From assembly GCA_950106755.1 (NCBI GenBank), contig OX467089.1, forward strand, positions 5,086,501-5,150,500: a stretch of 64,000 nucleotides of DNA. Reading direction: 5' to 3'. The notes beneath the pieces are model-generated. The model was given only the letters and a program-made list of their open reading frames with translations. It was not told the origin of the DNA and searched no databases. Positions 24,340 through 34,938 of this stretch are shown piece after piece. How positions within the stretch are numbered: position 1 is the stretch's first letter; the number at the start of each line of letters is the position of its first letter. The position numbers were made by a program, and so were the translations under genes. Origin of the DNA: Climacium dendroides (lineage: Eukaryota; Streptophyta; Bryopsida; Hypnales; Climaciaceae).

Positions 24340-25137
24340 ATTTACAAGAAGTGTTTAGTGAAGAGTCATCAAATGAGTTGCCCGATCACGGAGTTTTGGA
24401 CATGAAAATTGAATTTAAAGAAGGTCAAGAGTCCAAGAACATCGGTAGAGCTGGAGGAATTGTGAAGATATCTAGATGAAAACTTGGGTAAAGGGTGGAT
24501 TCAAAGGTCCAAGTCCCCGGTTTCAGCTCCGATCGTCTTTGTTCAGAAAAAGGATGGGTTGATCCAAGTATGCGTGGATTACCGGAATCTTAATAAGGTG
24601 ACAGTAAAAAATTGCTACCCTTTGCCATTAATTCCAGAACCCACGGACCGATTGGTGGGGGCCACCATCTTCACCAAATTGGATGTACAATAGGCCTATC
24701 ATTGGATACGGATGGTGGTAGGCCATGAATTCAAGATAGCCTTTAAGACCCGCTATGGGTTATTTATATACTTAGTAATGCCACTCGGGCTTATAAACAT
24801 GTCGGCTCAATTCCAGGCCCACATGTAGAATATTTTTGGAGATTTATTGGACATATCTGTGGTGATTTACTTGGATGACATTTTAATATTTTCAAAGAAT
24901 ATGGAAGAGCATCAACAAGTGGTAAGAGATGTTCTTTTACGACTTAAAAAATACGGTCTTTATGTTAATGCTTCTAAGTGTGAATTCCTCCATACGTCCG
25001 TAGAATTCTTGGGTATGGTGCTCTCCGCCCAAGGGTTGGAGATGTGTGGGGATAAGGTCCAAATTATTAAAGAATGGCCGGTTCCAAAGAATGTCAAGGA
25101 AGTTCAATCATTTTTGGGCTTCGCAAATTTTTATTGA
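24340..25137 (+). pseudogene. Chromovirus reverse transcriptase remnant
   Basis: Fingers motif [20 protein letters not shown] and the first catalytic block FTKLDVQ-x-AYHWIR are present with a stop inside the latter (TAG after LDVQ, near 24691). The palm motif VIYLDDILIF keeps the D-D pair near 24870. The thumb follows to QSFLGFANFY, then a stop. The reverse transcriptase would copy element RNA to cDNA; this copy cannot make the full enzyme. Confidence 0.85.
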
Positions 25138-25690
25138 TGTTTTATATGTAATTACTTCTGCTTACAGCCCTGACCCGGAAAGCTCAATCATTCCAATGGA
25201 CCCAACAAGCTAATGAGGCGTTCAAGGAACTCCGGGATTAGTTTTATCACGTACCAGTGTTATTGCATCCAAACTTCTAAAAGTCTTTTATTGTCAAGAC
25301 GGATGCGTCCAATACTGCAACAGGAGGAGTCCTATCGCAATATGGGGTTGATGGGCATCTTCATCTGTATGCGTATCATAGTTCCAAGATGTCTCCAACG
25401 GAACAGAATTATGACATCTACGACAAAGAACTTTTAAGTATTGTTCATGCATTCCAAGATTGGAGGGTCTATTTGGAGGGTTCCCCACATGAGATTCAGA
25501 TAATTTCTGACCACAAAAATTTGGAGTACTTTTTTACTACCAAATAGCTCAATCATCGACAAGCTCGGTGGTTGGAATTATTATCGGCTTTTCATTTTAC
25601 TATTCAACACCGACCAGGGGCAATGAATGCAAGAACTGACGCTCTTTTTAGGCAACCTGACGTTACTAAGAGGGAGGCACAACAACCAAG
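25138..25690 (+). pseudogene. Chromovirus RNase H remnant
   Basis: Ty3-type RNase H motifs are visible across frames: [34 protein letters not shown] and [10 protein letters not shown]. At least one frameshift and stops break the reading. The enzyme would remove RNA from the RNA-DNA hybrid during reverse transcription. Confidence 0.75.
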
Positions 25691-25799
25691 GCTGTTGTTA
25701 AAATTGGAAGCTTTAAAAACGTGCGAGCCAATTTGAATTGACAATTAGATTTTGGAGCAAGTTCGGCTTGCGATCAAAGAGGATTCATCACTTTAGCCA

Positions 25800-26270
25800 A
25801 TTATAGCATATTTTGAGAATAGAGTGGAGCAAGCCTCAATGGAAGTGCGATGGCAATTCCAAGTTTCATGAAGGTATGCTTTGGTTTCAAAATATGGTCG
25901 TTATTCCAGATGATGATGAACTTAGACAACAAATTTTAAGGTCAAGGCATGACGCCCCGACCGCGGGACACCAAGGTCGAGCAAAAACATTGGATTTAGT
26001 GGCCAGGGCATTTTATTGGCCAACGCATGTTTCTACATATGTTCACTACCAAGCAACAAGATGATTGGGTTGACTTAGTACCCATAGTCGAGTTTGCTTA
26101 TAACAACACTATTCACTCTACTACCGGTTTGTCCCCATTTTATGTAACGTACGATTATCATCCTTCAATGTCATTCATTGACTCTGTCTACATTAACAAT
26201 GCCGGCTGCGGAGGACTGGATTTGGTATTTGTAGGAAATTCATGAAGAGATAAAGACTATGATAAAAATT
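25800..26270 (+). pseudogene. Chromovirus integrase, catalytic core deleted
   Basis: The zinc-binding N-terminus is seen (RHDAPTAGHQGRAKTLDLV, first half of the HHCC finger). The reading then jumps, near 26055, from the finger to the post-catalytic motif VEFAYNNTIHSTTGLSPFYV. The D-D-E core of about 150 residues is absent, so integration by this copy is impossible without help. Confidence 0.8.
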
Positions 26271-26279
26271 GCAGGGGAT

Positions 26280-26770
26280 TATGTACGAAAGAGATATGAC
26301 AGTACTTTTCATCTGCATTAGATTTTTGAGGTTGGAGACAAAGTACTACTTCGGCATGACAATATTGCCACCATAGCTCCATCACGCAAATTAACATCAA
26401 AATACTTGGGACCGTTTCCAATTTTAGCAAAATTCTCTAACATCGTCTATCGTTTAAAATTACTAAGGACCCTACACATTCATGATATGTTTCATGTGTC
26501 TTTGCTCAAAAAATATCGTCGGGATATGATTCTTGGTCGGAAAAAAAAGCCCCGTCTCCCATTATAACTCCAGACTGAGGGTGATATTGAATGGAAGGTC
26601 GCTCAAGTATTAGACTCTAGATTGTTTGGACGCTGGAAAAAGCTGCAATATCTAATTTCATGGGCAAGCTATGGACTTGAATAAAACTCGTGGGAGCCTG
26701 CAAAACATTTACAAAATGCACCAGATGCGGTATGAGATTTTCACTATCAACATTCGTCTGCGCCGAACTT
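26280..26770 (+). pseudogene. Chromovirus integrase tail and chromodomain remnant
   Basis: A GPY-type tail (KLTSKYLGPFPILAKFSN) is followed by a chromodomain-like stretch with EWKVAQVLDSRLFGRWKK, YLISWASYGLE and NSWEPAKHLQNAP. These are the aromatic-cage-region motifs used by chromoviruses to target modified chromatin. Several stops interrupt it. Confidence 0.8.
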
Positions 26771-26783
26771 AAGAGGGGGGTAA
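26771..26783 (+). promoter_or_regulatory. Polypurine tract of the chromovirus
   Basis: AAGAGGGGGG followed by TAA sits directly before the 3' LTR. It would prime plus-strand DNA synthesis. Confidence 0.8.
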
Positions 26784-27092
26784 TGTTATGACTTGGTCGT
26801 AACAAATGGACGGTTAGTAGTCAGGGAAGTTAGCGTTGGTATGTCTTTGTGCTCATTTAAGCTCCATGAGGGGAGCTTGTCCCTCACATCTCATTTTGCC
26901 AATACCATCAATTGTTCCTACTTATTGCAACTATTGTATTTTGGATTATCATGAAGATAGGGAATACTTGTGGTGAATTGTGTTGGTAGATGGGTCTATA
27001 GATTGAATGGTTGCTTGAGTTAATTTGGCATTTCATGCTCGTGAATCGGGGAGCATTGATAGTATTTTGATTTTGAATTGTGAGTCTTGACA
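26784..27092 (+). repeat. 3' LTR of the nested chromovirus
   Basis: 309 bp, same length as the 5' LTR, starting TGTTATGACTTGG and ending GTCTTGACA, followed by the duplicated TCCTA. Confidence 0.9.
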
Positions 27093-28341
27093 TCCTAGCC
27101 TGGAAAAATTCTGAAGTAATGATCATAAATACCGATCAAAACTCAGAATTGGAATCAAAATCATAATCTGACACAAGAGAAATGGAGGATATGTTTGCCA
27201 ATAGTGATACTACTCATTTACAAAGAAAGGCTTTAAAAGAATCTTTATTAATTTTTTTGCAAGATATGAATTTGGAATCTTCAAGTATACCAAAAATTAT
27301 CAAAGTTTATTTAAAAATGACAAAAGTTGAGTTTAAATATTGGTTTAATTTTTTTTAAAGACATAAAAGTTCTTTTGCTTGGAGTTACGAAGATTTGAAA
27401 GGTGTTCCACCTGAAATTTGTGAGCATAAAATAATTTTAGAACTTGATGCCAAACCTGTAAAGCAAAGGCAGTATAGAATGAATCCAAAATATTCCTTAA
27501 TAGTTAAGGAAGAAATTGATAAACTATTAACTTCTAGCCTTATTTTTAAAGTTCTACATAGCGAATGGGTCTCACCAATTGTTATTGACTTATTGTGCCA
27601 AAAAAGAATAGCAAACTTCAAATTTGTCAAGATTATCAAATATTAAATAGTGTAACCAAGAAGGATTATTTTTCTTTGCCCTTTATAGATACACTATTAG
27701 ATAGGGTAGCAGGATATGAATGATATTCCTTTACGGATGGCTTTTCGGGCTTTAACCAAATACAAATTGGTTAAAACTATAGACTATTAATTGCTTTTAC
27801 TACAGATTGGGGAATCTATGCCCATACCCAAATGTTGTTTGGTCTATGCAATGTCTCTGCAACCTTTCAAAGATTAATGACTATAGCTTTTTAAATGTAC
27901 TTACAAAAGTTTATAGAAATTTTCCTAGATGATTTTTGTGTTTATAGCACAAAAAAAATATGTAGAATGTTTAGAAAAATGTTTTATCTAATGTGAGAAG
28001 TATGGAATTTCCATTAATGTTGCAAAATCACAATTTGCCGTACCTTTTGGCAAATTGATTGAACATATTATAAACAATCAAGGCATAATTGTTGATCTTG
28101 ATAAAGTTGTTGCAATTGTCCAATTGCCTAAATCTAACACTGTAACTGAAGTTAAGGCCTTTTTAGAACATGTAGGTTATTATAGAAAATATATTTATAA
28201 ATATGCTAACATAGTTGTACCTTTAACTAAATTGACAAAAAAGTCAAATGCTACATCTATTTGGATAGAAGCTTGTATTAAAGCTTTTGAAACCCTAAAA
28301 TATAAACTAACAACTACACCAATCTTAATCCACAGGGGGTA
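27093..28341 (+). pseudogene. Reverse transcriptase remnant of element A
   Basis: The host reading resumes after the chromovirus. RT landmarks in order: a block near 27395-27580 with PVKQRQYRMNPK and SEWVSPIV; DYFSLPFIDTLLDRVAG; MLFGLCNVSATFQRL; FLDDF (palm D-D); and the thumb ending in KAFLEHVGYYRKYI near 28190. Stops and frameshifts occur throughout. The reading ends near 28340 where a CACTA-ended MITE begins. It belongs with the gag and protease at 13.9-18.8 kb. Confidence 0.8.
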
Positions 28342-28911
28342 CACTACAAAGGAAGTTCATGGGTGAAGAGCGACCAAACCTTAACTACCCATTTCTACTT
28401 TTCCTAATTACTTTCTAATAAACTATAATTTCAACCTACAATTTTGAGCTTTCTTTAACAATTTCTATAGGTTTCTATTGCCAAAAATTTCAATCCCAAA
28501 TAACATGTGATATATTGTTTGGAAAGGATTGAAAAATGAACTAAAATGGCATGTTTTTCAACTAAAATATTTATAAAGATCACATAAAGATGACTATTGT
28601 ATCAATGTTTAGTCAAAATAAACTTCCAGTAGAAAGCTATTTTATAGAGTTTTTTTTTTATTTTTCAAATTTTTTTTCTCATATAATATAGGGGTGTGAA
28701 AGTTATTTTTAGCTTTACAATGTATCTTTTTTCTTCTAAATTTGTAACTAATTATTATTAACATAAAAAAATACCAATAACTCAAAATATAAACTTTCAA
28801 AGTAGAAAAACCTATTCACATATTTTTTTTAGAAAAAAATTAAAATTTTAGGATATAATATAGGGGTTCCAAAATTTGGTCACTCCCCACCCATGAACTT
28901 CCTTTGTAGTG
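28342..28911. mobile_element. Non-autonomous CACTA-ended MITE
   Basis: Begins CACTACAAAGGAAGTTCATG and ends with its reverse complement; the arms are about 37 bp with few mismatches. Interior matches 8500-9100. No convincing 3-bp duplication remains (GTA left, CAC right). It interrupts the RT remnant of element A. Confidence 0.7.
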
Positions 28912-30081
28912 CACTGTAGATAACCGACTAGGATGTAAAGACTGCCAATTTTTGGTGTTATTTTGGGGTAAAGTGAGGGCTTTTTGTAGTTAATTGTATA
29001 TTTTGCGGTCCAGTTTGGTAGTTTTTAGCTAGTTGTTTGATCCAAATTGTCAATTCCTCTATTGACTGGTCAGTTGTGGTGTGGAAGCACTCTTGGAAGA
29101 ATGTGAATCAACGTGAGACTTGTAGAAGTCTGAGTGCTAAAGATTTTGTATTAAGTAAAGGCAGGCAGTTTGAAGTAGAATTTTGAGTAGCCTAGTTAAA
29201 GAAGTTGAGTTGATATGGGGAAATTCTATTTGGAAAGATGATTAGAGCTTAAGTTGTTAAATCTAACTTTGATTGTGTATGAAAAATCAAATAGTGGAGA
29301 TGTTGAACTTTAATGCTAATTGTGTACCGGTGATTTGATCACCAATTTGGAAATTAAATTGGAAATATACTTTCGTACCGAATTGGTGTATTGCAGTTGA
29401 GTTGTTTTTGTGTGATGTGAAAATTGGATTTGAAGATTTAAATTGTAAAGATGAATTGATAGTTAAATGATGTTGATGGATGTTGTGAGGCCCAAGTTGG
29501 AAATTATATATGTCTCAGAGTTTGATTCAGTCCTAGTGGGATGAGTGCTGGCATATGTTGTTTGAATTGAGCCAAATTGGATGTGTATGTCATTGTAGTA
29601 TGATGGTTGAATGTCCAAATAGGGAGTGAATTGTGAAATCTGTATTGAGTACTAAATGAATGTTTCTAACGAATTGGATTGTAAGACTGTTGATTTTATA
29701 GCAATTGAGTTGAAAGTAGAATATTTAATTTCTAGCTGGTGAGATCTGAGGTTGTGGTTCCCATTTGGTAGACAAGGATTTAGAAATGAGAATCTAGTAC
29801 AAGTTGGAGATTGGAAGTACCTGATTGTACCTACCTGTATGGAGTTTCAAGCCCGATTTGGAGTTGCTGTATTTGGTTTGTTGTGCCAAGTTGGAGATCT
29901 GAAAGCGATTTAGAATAAAGGAAATTAAAGAAATAAAGAATAAAGAATTCCAAATGGGGATAAAAGTTATAAATATAGTAAAAGAAAAAAGATTAATTAA
30001 AAAATAATAATTTGGGAGATATTCTTCACCCTTGTGGCCTTTAAGAATGGAGTGACAAATTTTGGCAATTAGAATTACCGT
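28912..30081 (+). repeat. Left part of an LTR of element B, split by the young Ty3 element
   Basis: Non-coding DNA that continues at 40638 after removal of 30082-40637. The continuation ends CTACA directly before a TGGGCGCCGC-type primer site, which marks it as the 3' end of an LTR. The left start is not determined, and the first part may still belong to element A. Confidence 0.45.
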
Positions 30082-32192
30082 TGTCGCACTGTAAATGCGT
30101 ACATAGTGTAAAAAAGTGTGGTAATGTTTTATTTCTATTGATTTGGTTTTCACGAATATGAGGAAAATAATGACATCATCTTTAGTGGCTTCAAGGTGAC
30201 GCCTTCTTACGATGGCTTGAGTCATCTATATAAGATTAGGTTGCCATCTTAGAATTCCATCAAACTTGAAGTAGTTTTCTTCATTATTTGTTATAGATTC
30301 AGTATGTCGAATTGGAGGGTTTTTTCTGAGTCCCAAGATGAAATTGGAATTCTAGTTTTTTACCTCTAATAGGTGTACGTTGAGTTTTAGTTCTTCATTC
30401 CATATTTGGAGTGAATTTCTATAATAATTTTGTGTTTGTGAAGTAGTTGTAAGGAAATATTCAAATGGTTTGCCTTCTAGGTGAACTTGAAGTAAATTTC
30501 CTTCAAAGATAAAGATAAGGAGATAGTAGTGGGGCCAAATAAGTACTCAATTATTGTTAGAGGAGTTTTAAGAGTGAGTTAGAGGCGGACCCCACTTGTT
30601 TGTGTGGTTGAGAGTAGATAAGGCAGAGGAAAAGTTGGATAGGATTCATCTTCTCTCCCATTGTGAGTTTAGGGAAAGACCCGAATGTTTGGAGGGCCAT
30701 GGTGTTGTGTGTTTTTGGAATTTTGAAATGAAAATTGGTGGAGTTATGTATCATGGTGTCTTCTTTCTAAATTGATCTCACTTGCTTGATTTGGAGTTGT
30801 GAATCAAAAGTTGTGCTAGTTTGAGTGGAGGGAGGTTTGTTGCCTTCGAAATTAAGAGGCAGAGACTTCGACCGACCATAAAAGACGGACAGGTTCTTGG
30901 TTTGCATTGATATTTGGAGGAAGTGTAGGAAATTAAGTTAGCTTTCTAGGAAGATCTCACTCATTCTATTTGGAGCTTGTATGAGTGAGTTACGAGTGTA
31001 GAAGTGAAGGAGTGTCTGCTGCCTATCATTTCTAGAGGCCGAAACTTTGAGTGGCCATGAAAGGTGGACAGAGTGTTAATTTGATTTGAGTTTTGGAGAG
31101 GATGTGTAAAGTTTTGTTAGCTTTCTAAGAAGCTATCATTCGAAGTAATTGGAGCATTTATGAGTAAGTTGTGAGTGTAGGAGTGAAGGAGGGTCTGTTG
31201 CCCTCACTTGTAGAGGCCGAAACTTTGGATGACCATAGTTTTGGGTCAGAGTATTGGAATGAGTTGAGATTTGGAGGAAATGGAGAGAATTGTGTTAGCT
31301 TTCCAGAGAGTTATCATGCAACCCATTTGAAGTTGTGAAGCAACGGTGGTGATCATTCAAAGTTTAGCTTTGAAGATGAAGTTGGGGTAGAGATTTGAAG
31401 TTGGAGTTTGAGTGAAAATTTGAAGTTGAAGTTGAGGTGGAGCTTTGAGTGATGATTTGAAGTTGAAATTTGAAGACACAAAAATTGAAGACTCGTGTGT
31501 TGTGGCTTGTGGCTTGTTATTCCTAGCCGGATTTGGGGGCTCGTTGTCTTTCTATGGTTATTCCCAGCCGGTTTTGGAGGCTAGTTGCAATTTTCAATTT
31601 CAGCATTGTGAAACTGTTGCGAGCCGTGGTTATCCAGTAAGCGCTCCATTTTGTGTTTGTGGAGACTATTTGGGATTTAATCACCCACTTGGTTGCTCTT
31701 TTATGTTGTTCCCATTGGTGAAAGGCGCTTCCTGGTCACCATGGGTTTGAAAGTTTAGGGTCCCATCATCCGGACGGTCACTCGTGTTGGCTGTCCCGTT
31801 TTACCCGTCCGAGGCCGTGGGATCTTATCACCTTACCCTTACCCTTACCCTTATAGAGCCACCACAGGATAGGCCAACGGGGAGGAGTTTGAAGATTGAA
31901 GATTGAAGATTGAAGATTGATGATTCGACGACCGTATACGAGATTTGAAGACCAAGATTAGAGATTCACGAGAGACAACAAATTTTGTTGTTGTACAATA
32001 TCATTTTGTATTTGACTGGTGAATTTGTGGGTGACAAGTTCACTCACCTTCATCATTCTAGTTAGAAGACTGGGTTTGCAAGTGACAAGTCCACTTGCCT
32101 TTATTCTCCTATCATATTTTTATTCCTTAGCCATTTCTAGTTGCAGCCAGAATCTTCGTGATTTCCCAAGGCAAACCGCTCTCAACACGACA
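30082..32192 (+). repeat. 5' LTR of the young Ty3/gypsy element
   Basis: 2111 bp, with 5-bp inverted ends TGTCG and CGACA. It contains a TATA-like box, CCCTTA-type short repeats near 31838-31856 and four GAAGATT repeats near 31890-31920. A 101-codon open frame at 31445-31750 recurs unchanged in the 3' LTR; this simply follows LTR identity. Confidence 0.95.
30225..30234 (+). promoter_or_regulatory. TATA box of the 5' LTR
   Basis: TCTATATAAG, about 145 bp from the LTR start, is the best candidate promoter for the genomic transcript. The same sequence is in the 3' LTR at 38670-38679. Confidence 0.55.
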
Positions 32193-32215
32193 TTTGGTGC
32201 TTCCACTAAGAGAGC
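32193..32215 (+). promoter_or_regulatory. Likely primer-binding region
   Basis: TTTGGTGCTTCCACTAAGAG follows the LTR directly, the position of the tRNA primer site. I do not assign the tRNA. Confidence 0.5.
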
Positions 32216-32244
32216 TTTGGGGCAACTAGTTTGAGTTTAGGAAG

Positions 32245-34938
32245 ATGGAAGATACTAGTGGGGGTTCTGAGAGAACCCCAGCCAATATGGACACCATACT
32301 TGGTGCCTTGGCGATATTGATGGAACAGCATAGATCTCATTCTGGCGGTCAAGGTGCTACGAAAGCTCTAAAAGGTGTTGTTGACAAGATGGGAAGATTT
32401 GACGGAAAGGACATCACGAAGTTCTTGAGAGCCTATGTTTGTGAGATGGAGGTACATCAGGTTTCTCAAAACCAGATGATTCAAACCTTCAGTCTAGCTG
32501 TTGTACCTGAGATCCGGCCAAGGGTAGAAGAGATTCGAGGTGATGCAAACGCAATCCCATGGTTGTTGTTTGAGGAGAGATTGCGGGATGAGTATTTTGA
32601 TGAAGATGCGGACCGTATGACCAAGAGAGCATTTCTTGACTGGATTGAGTAGTGTCCAGGGAACAATATGGGCCCAAATGAGCTGTTTCGAGATTTTGAG
32701 AAGAAGTACAAGCAGCTACCTTTGGCAGAGAGACGTCTTCTTGATAGTAGGAAGACAGAGTTGTTTCTACAAGCAACTGATGATGCTTTAGGAGACAAAC
32801 TTCTTTTGCTTCTTGGAGATCGAGCTACTGAAGGAGGTTTTACCAATGATTGGAGGACAATTGAACAAGCAATTATCCTACTCACGAAACAACAGAAATT
32901 GAGATCGAGAAGCAAAGCTCCACAAGTGGGAGAAGAGCCTGCACCTACTACAAGGGCTCCTAAGAAATCATTTGCCCCTACACCTGCACCATCAACTTCA
33001 AAGACTGCCAAGACGGTTGAAGGAGATACTCTTGATGAGCTTATCAAGGGTATTCAAGATTTGAGGGTGGAGATGAGCGAGTTGAAGAAGTCACGAGGTA
33101 CTCAATCATCTGACAATACAAGAACATTTACAAGAAGATGTATTTGGTGTGATGAGGAGGAGAGCCACAGCCTTCGAGGTTGTAAACAATACGATGAGGC
33201 TCTTAAAGATGGCACAGTTGTCTTCAAAGATGGAAAAATACATGATGCATCTACAAATTTGCCTTTGAATACCAACTTTGGCAAAGGAGGGATGAAAAAG
33301 ATCGTAGAAGACAAAATGGGAAGATCCAATTTTTTAGGTGGAAAGGGTGCTACATCATTCCATGTAGAGGTTGTTCAACATGTAGTTGAGACTTCCCAAG
33401 CTCCATCTGTTGAAGTATTACGTAGAGGAGCTCAAGCCATTCGCAAGGTGACTGGTTGGGAAGATCCTGTTGATGCAAGTAGCATCAGAGTGTTTTTGGG
33501 TGAAGTACAAGGCCATAATAAAGACCATGATGTTCTTGTTGAAGAAAAACGAGGGCGGACTGTTGAAGATGATGATGTGGAGGAGCCAGCACTCAAAAGA
33601 AAACCACAAGGGATCAAAGAAGGTGAAAAGGGAGATGGTCCTGCTGCTCATACACGACAAAGGTCTGCGAAGTCACCTATTTTTGTTCATCCAGGAGATG
33701 AACCGCTTCCTAAGGAGAAGTGGGAAGATCCAAGCAATAGCAAAAAAGGAAAGGGCAAAGAAGATTCAAGCAAAGGCAAGGGCAAACCGCCGGCCTATAA
33801 ACTTCAATCAGACATTGAGTCTTCTATAGACATGAAAGGCATATTGGAGGAGAGAATCTTGGATGCCAAAATTGAATTTACATTGAGAGAGGCTCTTGGC
33901 ATTGCCAAGAAAGACTTTCATGAGCTGATTGTTGATGTCATCAAGAGAAAAAGACAAATGACAGCTGAAACAATCATGGTGGAAGCTTTAGACACTCGCA
34001 TCACCAAAGATGAGGAGACTGAGATTGGGGTGGCTTTTGCCTTGATATGTGATCCTCCAACTACAATGGAGAAGGTTGCAACTGAAATAGTTGAGATAGA
34101 CAAAGACAAGAGCATTGTAGAAGTAAATGCATGTCTATGTGATCTATCTGATGATGAAGAAGAAGAGATTTTGCACATGTTTACTGAAATGTGTGCAATT
34201 GACAAGAGAAACAATGGGTTTGAGGCTGATCATCTTTTGAAATGTGAAGATGTGACAAGAAAAGGATCAGTGGGGGTGAAAAGCTTAGAGGAAGAAGTTT
34301 GTTCTTCGAAGACTTTGGAAGAAGAGAGGAGAATGATGGATGAGGCAATCTCTAGGACTGAAAACAAAGAAGAGATTCAAATGGAGGCAAAATCTTATGA
34401 ATGTGCAATCATTCATATGGCGGAAGGAGAGCTCGAAAGGAGATTGGATTACATTCATCCATTTTGGGCTAGAGCCACTACAGAAACTCGTGTGAAGCTA
34501 GGAGAGTTGGATGATTACATTCTAGCTCTTGTGGATCATGGTTCAGAGATTAACATCATGTCTCGAAAGATTTACGAGATGGGCAAATGGCCAATTGATG
34601 TTAATCACGGTTGGGTGATGAGAGCTGCCAACAATGGAAGAGGAGAGTTGTATGGAGCATGCCCAGCTGTGCCAACAAGAATTGGAGATGTGGAAGTAGA
34701 ACAAAACTTCTTTGTACAAAATTATGGAGCTTATCCCATAATTTTAGGTCAGCCATACATTACAGCATCAAGAATGGAGACAAAGGTGTTGGATGATGGC
34801 TCCCATTATGCTCGAATTCGAAGTGGTGATGGAAAGAGATCAGTACAGTTTCTTACTGTAAGGCCTAACAATGAAAGGCATCGAGCTCAACTTAGAGAAG
34901 GACCTCTACCAACTTCTCTAGACTTTACGGATTTTTGA
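32245..34938 (+). CDS. Gag-protease polyprotein with one in-frame TAG
   Basis: Starts at the ATG at 32245, soon after the primer region. Residues 1-135 are the start of Gag; codon 136 is TAG (32650-32652), and the same frame continues to the TGA at 34936. Gag continues with a capsid-like helical region, then an unusual zinc knuckle CIWCDEEESHSLRGC (C-X2-C-X5-H-X4-C) near 33137, a long Lys/Glu-rich part, and a retropepsin near 34520-34830 with VDHGSEINIM (D-H-G-S rather than D-S/T-G-S) and YPIILGQPYI. Gag forms the particle, and the protease matures the products. The TAG is most simply TGG changed to TAG, as a tryptophan fits the context; readthrough is an alternative. Confidence 0.85.

Larger units (their letters stand above)
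18795..27092 (+). mobile_element. Decayed Ty3/gypsy chromovirus nested in element A
   Basis: Two 309-bp direct LTRs (TG...CA) bound the element, and TCCTA occurs immediately outside both ends (18790-18794 and 27093-27097), a perfect 5-bp duplication. Order inside: long leader, gag, zinc knuckle, protease, RT, RNase H, truncated integrase, chromodomain, polypurine tract. That order with a chromodomain is diagnostic of chromoviruses. Every domain carries stops or frameshifts and most of the integrase core is missing, so the copy is dead. Confidence 0.9.

Noticed and set aside
31445..31750. 101-codon open frame present identically at 39890-40195
   Set aside because: It lies inside the LTRs; identity is due to LTR duplication, and no family resemblance was seen.
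31838..31856. CCCTTACCCTTA-type telomere-like run
   Set aside because: Only about three to four units inside an LTR and repeated in the other LTR; not a telomere.
32481..33047. 188-codon open frame on the minus strand
   Set aside because: It is antisense to the Gag reading, whose domains explain the region.
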